Virus record (IMG/VR): IMGVR_UViG_3300040811_000439
Span: 1-64,000 of that record
Direction: 5' to 3' (one strand)
DNA length: 64,000 nt
Origin: a virus
Position 1 is the stretch's first letter, and each line of letters begins with the position of its first letter. Below, piece by piece: positions 58,406 through 64,000 of this stretch. A program made the position numbers and the translations under genes. A model generated the notes under the pieces. That model saw only the letters and a program-made list of their open reading frames with translations. It ran no database searches and was not told the DNA's origin.

Positions 58406-59022
58406 GATTTCCTTAGGTTATTTGTATTGTATATGATTTGCACATCGCTGTCAGTAACATTTGCTCGTTTACTGTCTTCTACTTCTATTTTAAATACACC
58501 ACGCTCGTCACCGAGTTGATCTAATCTAACCTGTCGTGTCTTTAAGGTACTAAAAGGATTTACACGTATAACTTCTACTGTAACATCAACGGGAGTTACT
58601 CGGTCGGTTGTTCCTTTGCTAAACCAGTGTACACTAACAAAATAAGTCCTTTTGTCGTCGCTACGTATAGCAACTACTTCTCTGTTAAGATAACGTGTCT
58701 GTAGTTTGCCTTCTGTATCCTGATATGTGTCATTATTTTGACCCATATCATCTCTATCCAATGTGATAAGTGCTTTGTCTTTTAGTTTAAAACTAACAAT
58801 GTTGTTGGTGTTATCCTGGACCCATAAGTCGATATCGAACTTGCTTTGATTGTCCCAGGTCATAACAATCAAATACTCTGCTTTAGGATCAATGTTTGCT
58901 TTTTTTGCAACAGGATTGATAAGGATAAATGCTAGTATGAACATGAATGTAAAACCTACAAGCAGATTAAACAATAGATCAATAAAGCCAAAGCCTGTTT
59001 TATATCTTACCTTGTTCGCCAT
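58396..59022 (-). CDS. ExbD/MotB-like bitopic membrane protein (208 aa)
   Basis: The single N-terminal membrane helix GFIDLLFNLLVGFTFMFILA has an Asp at its start, like the ion-carrying Asp of ExbD/TolR/MotB. The periplasmic part contains YLIVMTWDNQSKFDIDLWVQ, which resembles the DUF2135/YfaP pattern (W...DIDLxV.D), and a beta-rich rest. It overlaps the MotA/ExbB-like gene by 23 bases. Together they could form an ion-driven motor like ExbBD, TolQR or MotAB; the Asp must be tested. Confidence 0.62.
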   Translation of the reverse strand: MANKVRYKTGFGFIDLLFNLLVGFTFMFILAFILINPVAKKANIDPKAEYLIVMTWDNQSKFDIDLWVQDNTNNIVSFKLKDKALITLDRDDMGQNNDTYQDTEGKLQTRYLNREVVAIRSDDKRTYFVSVHWFSKGTTDRVTPVDVTVEVIRVNPFSTLKTRQVRLDQLGDERGVFKIEVEDSKRANVTDSDVQIIYNTNNLRKSWK

Positions 59023-59482
59023 TGTCCCAACTATTCTCTAGAATAACCATTTGTAGTTTTGTGAGTACACTACAAATCAAACCAATAAGAGTTGTGCTGA
59101 GAGCAGTGCTCATACCCACTGCCATATCTGCAATGGCTTCTTGTACGTTTGCTACATCTTTAACATCAAGGTCACTAAAAGCACTGTTAAGCATAAGCAA
59201 GAAGCCTGCAACCGTGCCAATCATACCTAGTGTAATCATTGCTTCGCTAGCAAACCATACGTAGTTTCCATAGTGACGATTACGTTCACTATCGTTTTTA
59301 CTAATATATCCTGTAAGTAGAGTTGCAAATACAAAAATAGCAAGTATTGCCATACTAATCTTAGTGACGTCTGCATACCACAGCGCATCCCACCAGCCCA
59401 ACTGCCATGCAATTGCGGCACCAAATGCTGATGCTGTGAATTGTATCCACCACTTGAGTAAGGGTGCATTTTTATCTAGCAT
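59000..59482 (-). CDS. MotA/TolQ/ExbB-like proton channel protein (160 aa)
   Basis: Three to four hydrophobic segments. ASEAMITLGMIGTVAGFLLM and MAVGMSTALSTTLIGLICSV match the conserved core of the MotA/TolQ/ExbB family (LLGTVxG and GxSxALxTTxxGL). The usual large cytoplasmic loop is short, giving 160 residues against about 230. Partner of the ExbD-like gene. Confidence 0.8.
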   Translation of the reverse strand: MLDKNAPLLKWWIQFTASAFGAAIAWQLGWWDALWYADVTKISMAILAIFVFATLLTGYISKNDSERNRHYGNYVWFASEAMITLGMIGTVAGFLLMLNSAFSDLDVKDVANVQEAIADMAVGMSTALSTTLIGLICSVLTKLQMVILENSWDNGEQGKI

Positions 59483-59498
59483 AGTTACCCTCCTAGGA

Positions 59499-59822
59499 TT
59501 AGTGTTTTTCGATCCAGGAATTAAATGCTTGTAATGCTTCCTGTGGTTTTACATATGGACTTAATTTTAGACTTTCTACTTCTGAGTAAAAATCTTGTGG
59601 ATAGAATCTATCATTGTACTCAAATCCACCTGAACGTTCAAACTTAAAAACATCGTAATCTACTTTACGATTGTCATCATAGTCATGTTCTGTCATACCA
59701 AGAGCATAGACTTCGCCGTTCTTTTCAACTTTAGTTACTAATCTAAAGTCTCTACCAGCGACAAACTCCATGCCTGTGCGTTCAAGCATAGTAATTGTAT
59801 TTCTAATATCTTGTGCTGTCAT
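59499..59822 (-). CDS. Hypothetical protein (107 aa)
   Basis: Begins MTAQDIRNTITMLERTGMEF, with KVEKNGEVYALGMTEHDYDD and FKFERSGGFEYNDRFYPQDF. Acidic, alpha/beta. No known domain. Fourteen bases separate it from the cupin gene; no promoter is convincing there. Confidence 0.55.
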   Translation of the reverse strand: MTAQDIRNTITMLERTGMEFVAGRDFRLVTKVEKNGEVYALGMTEHDYDDNRKVDYDVFKFERSGGFEYNDRFYPQDFYSEVESLKLSPYVKPQEALQAFNSWIEKH

Positions 59823-59836
59823 AACAATGTATTTAT

Positions 59837-60136
59837 CTAACGCTCTACAATCTCTACAACAAGGTCTGTAGTGCCTTTGAGAATACGATGATAGGTGTTT
59901 TTTGTTATATTGATACTATCACCAGGTTTTAAGGTAATAGGTAGTTGGTTATCCATCTGCAAGCGCCAACCTTCGCCTTCAACTATAGTTACATGGCGAT
60001 CATTACGATCTCTGTGCCAAACAAGCTCTTCGCTATCAACTTCTAATGAAAATGTTCTTATTATACTTTTTTGATTGCGTAATTCACTATATGGGTGTAG
60101 GCGTCCAGCTTCTGCCCACCATGGGTTTACCACCAT
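59837..60136 (-). CDS. Cupin-fold protein (99 aa)
   Basis: WHRDRNDRHVTIVEGEGWRLQM has the cupin motif 1 pattern, and LKPGDSINITKNTYHRILKG the motif 2 (PG...p...H). Compact single-domain cupin such as mannose-6-phosphate isomerase-type C-terminal proteins; here probably a metal- or sugar-binding protein. Its ATG lies in the last codons of the head-assembly-like gene upstream. Confidence 0.75.
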   Translation of the reverse strand: MVVNPWWAEAGRLHPYSELRNQKSIIRTFSLEVDSEELVWHRDRNDRHVTIVEGEGWRLQMDNQLPITLKPGDSINITKNTYHRILKGTTDLVVEIVER

Positions 60137-61590
60137 GCTCCGCCTTTGACACCAAGTGCTTTATAACGTGGTGTGCGGCATGCCCAGTAACCTGCTTTCA
60201 TCTTGTCGTTCTTTTGCTTACACTTGTGACGTGCTACAAATGAACGCACTGCGCCTCTGTCTTTGGCTTTTACGCTTAGTCCTGATGTATCGCCCCAACT
60301 GATTTTCTTAACACGACCAGTCTTTGGATTCTTTACATATACATAGAACTTCTTAGGACCGCCACGTTTAGGTGAGTTTAGTTTAACTTTGCGTCCCTGG
60401 TACTCTGCTTCATCAAGCTCAACTTCTTCACCGATTAAATTTAAGATATATTCTTTTGGGTCTGTGTCTAATCCCATTGCATATTTCATTGCACCAGACT
60501 TGTCGCCCCTTTTCAACATTGCGGCGACCTTCATCATATCTTTTTTGTCTACACCACCAAACTTATTAGCATATGCTTCAAGTTCTTGGCCTTTTCTTTC
60601 AAACCTTGGTTTGTTTGCTTGCATCGTCGTATTTTTCATCTTACCTTCATCAAGGTCAACTTCTTCCGTCTTCATACCCAACATTTTACCAATCTTAACC
60701 ATACTCTCTTGACCACTTGATGTAACTCTGTCATATTCGTATCCATACATGTCATCAAATGCTTTTCTGGCATCTTTTATACTTTTTGCCTTAATGAGTT
60801 TATCTAAAGATTCTTGACCGCTGGGTGTCATACGCTTGCGCTCAAACTCAAGATCATCAATATGTTTTTTTATTTGATTGAGATTTTCATCAAGTGATGA
60901 TTCTTTTAATTTCTTAATCTCATAAGCGTCAACATCTAATGCTTGAAGTGCCGCGATCTTTTTGTCAAATGATCTCTTTGCATCGATCATTTTCATATGG
61001 GCAGCATCACCAGGAGTATTTTTCAACTTAGCAATTTTTGCTTTAAGAGCAACTGCCTGCTTTTTGATATCAAAGGCTTTAGCAGCGTTAGCAACTGTTA
61101 CTTCATCAAGCTCAACTTCTTCTTTTTGGGTTTTAATCCAATTAATAGCATCTCTTTTACTACCAACTGTCCTATCCCATTCCCAATTGCCTCTGTCCTT
61201 TACATAAATTTGCCATTCACCAGATGGTCGATCATTGCGATTTAATCGTGGTGTTAATTTATATTCTGTTTTACCCTGCTTCATTGTGTAAGCACCAGGT
61301 TCTCCTAGAACTTTTTTGGCCATTTCATCAAGTTCAACTTCTTCGATAGGAACATCAAGAGGAACACGCTCGCCCTCTACCATAATGCATTCGCCAATAT
61401 CTGTATCAAGTAGTTCAGCATCCTGCCAGTCTAGGTCCAGGCTTTCACGCATCTCACGCACACGAGTATAAAACTCTGTAAATGCTGCACTACCAGGACG
61501 GAACATGCATTCACTAAAAGGAACGCCACGAGCAATATGTTCTCGAATTGCTTCTTCAACTGGATTTCTTTTTAGATCACTTGCTTTCAT
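60127..61590 (-). CDS. Modular protein with EEVELDE repeats (487 aa)
   Basis: Four copies of a seven-residue motif divide the protein: EEVELDE at residues 83-89, 157-163 and 388-394, and EEVDLDE at 309-315, each preceding a different small module. The C-terminal module (VKLNSPKRGGPKKFYVYVKN to CRTPRYKALGVKGGAWW) is basic, with Cys pairs, and resembles small proteins encoded next door. LDE fits the [IL]-x-E cleavage rule of the T4 prohead protease, so it may be cut into internal head peptides. No enzyme motif. Confidence 0.6.
   Translation of the reverse strand: MKASDLKRNPVEEAIREHIARGVPFSECMFRPGSAAFTEFYTRVREMRESLDLDWQDAELLDTDIGECIMVEGERVPLDVPIEEVELDEMAKKVLGEPGAYTMKQGKTEYKLTPRLNRNDRPSGEWQIYVKDRGNWEWDRTVGSKRDAINWIKTQKEEVELDEVTVANAAKAFDIKKQAVALKAKIAKLKNTPGDAAHMKMIDAKRSFDKKIAALQALDVDAYEIKKLKESSLDENLNQIKKHIDDLEFERKRMTPSGQESLDKLIKAKSIKDARKAFDDMYGYEYDRVTSSGQESMVKIGKMLGMKTEEVDLDEGKMKNTTMQANKPRFERKGQELEAYANKFGGVDKKDMMKVAAMLKRGDKSGAMKYAMGLDTDPKEYILNLIGEEVELDEAEYQGRKVKLNSPKRGGPKKFYVYVKNPKTGRVKKISWGDTSGLSVKAKDRGAVRSFVARHKCKQKNDKMKAGYWACRTPRYKALGVKGGAWW
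60408..61344 (-). repeat. Four 22-bp direct repeats encoding EEVELDE
   Basis: Near-identical 22-bp units at 60408-60429, 60645-60666, 61101-61122 and 61323-61344; the first and third are identical (plus-strand core CATCAAGCTCAACTTCTTC). They encode the EEV[ED]LDE motif and could recombine to shuffle modules. Confidence 0.8.
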
Positions 61591-61841
61591 TTTGTTCTTA
61601 CATTCCTAGCTTTACCGCGTCTGTTCTTTTTAGGATCTTCTCTGCGCTTTCTACTCGCTGCGGTAGCACGTTTCTTTTTGCCTAGTGCATGTGCTTTCTT
61701 CTGAGGTAAACATTTGGGCTTGCCTTCACTGTCATCATCTCTAGCACAATCTCCGCGTATCTTACCGTCAGGCCCAAAGCGTACCCATTTCTCTTTGAAC
61801 CATTTGCGTAAATCGTCTTGTACAATCTCCTCGACTAACAT
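61587..61841 (-). CDS. Basic DNA-associated-type protein (84 aa)
   Basis: VEEIVQDDLRKWFKEKWVRF leads to a Cys pair (GDCARDDDSEGKPKCLPQ) and a highly basic C-terminus (KKKRATAASRKRREDPKKNR). Resembles a short basic head-internal protein of marine T4-like phages. May bind DNA in the capsid. Four-base overlap with the next gene. Confidence 0.65.
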   Translation of the reverse strand: MLVEEIVQDDLRKWFKEKWVRFGPDGKIRGDCARDDDSEGKPKCLPQKKAHALGKKKRATAASRKRREDPKKNRRGKARNVRTK

Positions 61842-62032
61842 TACTTCTTACTCTTATTACCCCAGTTCTTAGCACCAACTTTACGGCACTTTACAAGAGC
61901 ACCACTAGCGTAAGCACTTGGCCATACTTTGTAACGTGATTTAACTTTGTGATAGCAGGCATCTTTCTCACCTGCCGCTTCATCAAATTCAGCTTCAGTG
62001 ATTGCTTTTGCTGTGAATTCTGAAGATCGCAT
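61841..62032 (-). CDS. Small basic protein (63 aa)
   Basis: Begins MRSSEFTAKAITEAEFDEAA, then CYHKVKSRYKVWPSAYASGA and ALVKCRKVGAKNWGNKSKK, a stretch conserved in many marine T4-like phages. Two Cys and many Lys/Arg suggest nucleic-acid or metal binding. It shares its last base with the first of the following gene. Confidence 0.7.
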   Translation of the reverse strand: MRSSEFTAKAITEAEFDEAAGEKDACYHKVKSRYKVWPSAYASGALVKCRKVGAKNWGNKSKK

Positions 62033-62037
62033 GAGGA

Positions 62038-62484
62038 TTACTCCTCTTCAACTTTATCTTTAATTACATCAACATGACCTTGAATGTAGTCATGTTCATC
62101 TTCCATGCCCATCATTTCAGCCATCATCATGATCTGATCAGCAACTACCTGTGCCATTACAGCATCTTCTGGTACGTGCTTACGATCTGGATCCTTTTCC
62201 ATGTAGAATAGAACATCCTGTAACTTAGCTGTACGAACAGCAAGCTCATCATGATCAATCTTTTTATATAATGCTGTTGCGCCTGGGCACATATCAAAGT
62301 GACGTGTTTGGTAGTCGCCTACCATAAGTTCACCTGTATCTGGATCGTTATTAGGATCGTCATCCTCTCCTACTAAACGATCTTGAAATGGGTGAGGGTT
62401 GCCGCCTGTTTTACGAGCTTTTTCCTTGCCCTTAACTTGATCTACATATTCATCAAGTTGATCTAGTAGTTTACGAAAATCCAT
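62038..62484 (-). CDS. Head-assembly-region hypothetical protein (148 aa)
   Basis: Helical and acidic; starts MDFRKLLDQLDEYVDQVKGK with PNNDPDTGELMVGDYQTRHF and a Met-rich helix (MMMAEMMGMEDEHDYIQG). The layout is like prohead-core or scaffolding-linked proteins of marine myoviruses. No catalytic motif. Its ATG shares a base with the end of the upstream gene. Confidence 0.6.
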   Translation of the reverse strand: MDFRKLLDQLDEYVDQVKGKEKARKTGGNPHPFQDRLVGEDDDPNNDPDTGELMVGDYQTRHFDMCPGATALYKKIDHDELAVRTAKLQDVLFYMEKDPDRKHVPEDAVMAQVVADQIMMMAEMMGMEDEHDYIQGHVDVIKDKVEEE

Positions 62485-63086
62485 TAGTCTTCCTTTGGTG
62501 GGTTGCTATACATATGTGCTTCTTCTAGAGCTTCCATAGCTTCAATTAGTTTTTGATGTGCATCTGCAATCCATGCAGCATCACCGCCTTCACGTTCTAC
62601 CATTTTACTAAGCACTGCACCTTCTGCTGTAACTTTCATAAGACGGCCCATCATATTAAACATCTTTTGAAAACTATCATCGATTGCTGTTGCAGAACTT
62701 GTGGCTTCTTTAACTGCGCTATCAACTGTGGTTAGATCATTACCCTGTGCTACTTCACTCTTCATAAAGTCACGATATCGACTAGCAATATCACCTAGCA
62801 CATCTTCGTTAGCTTTGTCTTCAGCTACAGATTCCTTCTTGGCTTTCTTGTCAGCGGCAGCCTTCTTCATGGATTCTTCTTTATCGCCATCGCCATCTAA
62901 ATCAATATAGTCTGGCTTTGCTGCTTCTTCAAGTTCATTAAACACCTTTAGAATGTTTACTGTTTCGCGTGTTCCAGAGACTGCTTCCTCAACTGGCTTG
63001 TAAACAGTATCGCCTGTTGCACTTACTGTTTCCTCGTTATTTGAGATTGCATTTAGTTTTTTAACTAGATCGGTAAAGTCACTCAT
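62484..63086 (-). CDS. Head-assembly-region protein with DxDGDGD motif (200 aa)
   Basis: Helical, highly charged. DYIDLDGDGDKEESMKKAAA around residues 59-78 looks like an EF-hand/dockerin-like calcium loop. The rest (KKAKKESVAEDKANEDVLGD, SSATAIDDSFQKMFNMMGRL) is scaffolding-like. A prohead core protein is the best guess by position and composition. ATGA overlap with the upstream gene. Confidence 0.55.
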   Translation of the reverse strand: MSDFTDLVKKLNAISNNEETVSATGDTVYKPVEEAVSGTRETVNILKVFNELEEAAKPDYIDLDGDGDKEESMKKAAADKKAKKESVAEDKANEDVLGDIASRYRDFMKSEVAQGNDLTTVDSAVKEATSSATAIDDSFQKMFNMMGRLMKVTAEGAVLSKMVEREGGDAAWIADAHQKLIEAMEALEEAHMYSNPPKED

Positions 63087-63835
63087 GATCTACTCCAATC
63101 GCTAAATTTACTTTCAGCTTTCATATTCTTTTTGTTTTGATCTGCTACACGCTTGCTAAACTCTGCATCTAAACCTTTTGTACGATCACGTTCCATACCT
63201 GGGTCTTTCTTTGTAGGCACTGGGGGCTTTGTCTTTGGCTTAGGTACACTAGTAACATTTTTTACAAGGGTGTTCATTGCCTTACGATCTGCATCGCTAT
63301 ATTCTTCAATTTCTATAGATTCAACAAGTCCTAGTTCTTTTGCGACCTGATATCTCATCTGATCTAATGTGCCAGGCTCGATGTCTCTGATGTCTTTGCC
63401 CATGTCGTAAATTTTTCTACGAAGAACATTATCAATTTTACTTGCGGCGGCGCTGCCCAATTTGTCGGCATCATTGTAGCCCATTCTGTATTCTTTAACA
63501 GTTTCTTTGCTTTCACTGGCAAGATCAAATGCCATGTCATCCATCTGTTCAGCTTGGGCGTTTTCAGGATTCATTGGGCTCATCTCATAATCCATGTTGT
63601 GATATACACTGCTTAGATAGTCAGCAGCCTTGGTAATCTTTGCCTGCTGCCACCCTTCAATACCTTGCATCTCACTTACGCCTTTAAGCATATCATGTAG
63701 CTTAATTGCATACTTGGCAATCTTGTACAAGTCTGCACGTGCCATTTGAACTTCATGATCGAGTTCAACACGGTCTGCCATCATACCAAGATGACCTTCG
63801 TTAATTTGGTTTAGTTTGTCAAGTATGTCTCTCAT
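63083..63835 (-). CDS. Head-assembly-region protein (250 aa)
   Basis: Charged and helical: MRDILDKLNQINEGHLGMMA, then DYEMSPMNPENAQAEQMDDM and a Pro/Lys-rich stretch VPKPKTKPPVPTKKDPGMER. The end (AESKFSDWSRS) is typical of phage core proteins. It may be a scaffold or internal protein. The gene upstream runs off the window. Confidence 0.5.
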   Translation of the reverse strand: MRDILDKLNQINEGHLGMMADRVELDHEVQMARADLYKIAKYAIKLHDMLKGVSEMQGIEGWQQAKITKAADYLSSVYHNMDYEMSPMNPENAQAEQMDDMAFDLASESKETVKEYRMGYNDADKLGSAAASKIDNVLRRKIYDMGKDIRDIEPGTLDQMRYQVAKELGLVESIEIEEYSDADRKAMNTLVKNVTSVPKPKTKPPVPTKKDPGMERDRTKGLDAEFSKRVADQNKKNMKAESKFSDWSRS

Positions 63836-63836
63836 A

Positions 63837-64000
63837 TCAAATATCTCTAGATTGTGTTGAGCCGCTAAGTCTGCTCTGTCCGCGGGTGCTTCCTCTTGGG
63901 GCAGCTTGGCGTTTTTTGATCATTTTATTCACTGTATCCGCTTGCTGAGCTGAGTAGCCAGTAATCTCACCTGTTGTATTTGCTGCTGGTTTAGATGTAG
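63837..64000 (-). CDS. C-terminal part of a gene running off the window (>=53 aa)
   Basis: The frame is open from the window edge to TGA at 63837-63839, two bases before the next ATG. The visible residues (ANTTGEITGYSAQQADTVNK, then KKRQAAPRGSTRGQSRLSG) are Ser/Arg/Gln-rich and basic at the end. Possibly a structural or head protein C-terminus; the 5' part is not in the window. Confidence 0.55.
   Translation of the reverse strand, partial: TSKPAANTTGEITGYSAQQADTVNKMIKKRQAAPRGSTRGQSRLSGSTQSRDI

Noticed and set aside
59830-59837. GATAAATA late-promoter-like motif on the minus strand
   Set aside because: It overlaps the upstream stop and ends 8 bases before the ATG, leaving no room for a ribosome binding site after the start point.
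1-64000. CRISPR arrays, tRNA genes, IS elements, att sites
   Set aside because: I saw no regularly spaced repeats, cloverleaf-like genes, transposase or terminal inverted repeats; gaps between genes are too small.

Overview
The window looks like part of the genome of a large marine T4-like myovirus; no cellular core genes were recognised. The evidence is a T4-type family B DNA polymerase next to a gp45-type sliding clamp and a DsbA-like protein, a T4-RNase-H-type 5'-3' exonuclease, ThyX, dCMP deaminase, structural genes with tail-fibre repeats, head-assembly-like genes, NATAAATA late-promoter motifs, dense packing (mostly ATGA/TAATG overlaps) and no tRNA or rRNA. The host is probably a Gram-negative marine bacterium: the virus encodes an autotransporter with a lipobox, an ExbB/ExbD-like membrane pair and a small lipoprotein.

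Layout. 1-3675 (+): tail/virion structural genes, the first cut by the window edge. 3682-19479 (+): after a near-consensus promoter carrying a 20-bp palindrome comes one operon-like run of GT-A-like glycosyltransferases, 2OG-Fe(II) oxygenase, five paralogous radical SAM proteins, an SGNH-like protein, a NodU/CmcH-type carbamoyltransferase, dCMP deaminase and another glycosyltransferase. 19417-22477 (-): DegT aminotransferase, small genes and ThyX. 22533-22982 (+): a lone secreted protein. 22976-36807 (-): VWA/HExxH protein and MoxR-type AAA ATPase, HNH and ParB/DGQHR-like proteins, a hidden 56-aa lipoprotein, many small early-type genes, exonuclease, phosphoglycerate-mutase-like protein, QueE, QueD, phosphoribosyltransferase, cupin and GNAT. 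36820-40368 (-): a subtilase autotransporter. 40784-42104 (-): preQ0 transporter YhhQ and FolE. 42159-51416 (-): nucleotide-sugar and sugar-modification genes (DegT-like, PurT, UGD-like, epimerase, glycosyltransferase, MDR and Gfo/Idh oxidoreductases). 51416-57888 (-): DpdA-like transglycosylase, clamp, methyltransferase-like, DNA polymerase, DsbA-like. 57929-59482 (-): ExbB/ExbD-like cassette. 59499-64000 (-): small genes and head-assembly-like genes with EEVELDE repeats.

Working together. FolE, QueD and QueE make 7-carboxy-7-deazaguanine from GTP, YhhQ imports preQ0-type bases, and the DpdA-like enzyme would put a 7-deazaguanine into phage DNA; no QueC is visible in the window. The radical SAM/glycosyltransferase/carbamoyltransferase run looks like a complete phage-borne modification or biosynthetic pathway whose product I cannot name. 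The right-hand sugar genes may feed it or remodel the host surface. Minus-strand early-type genes are served by many sigma70-like promoters whose -35 box lies in the last codons of the upstream gene; several carry a dyad in the 16-17 bp spacer.
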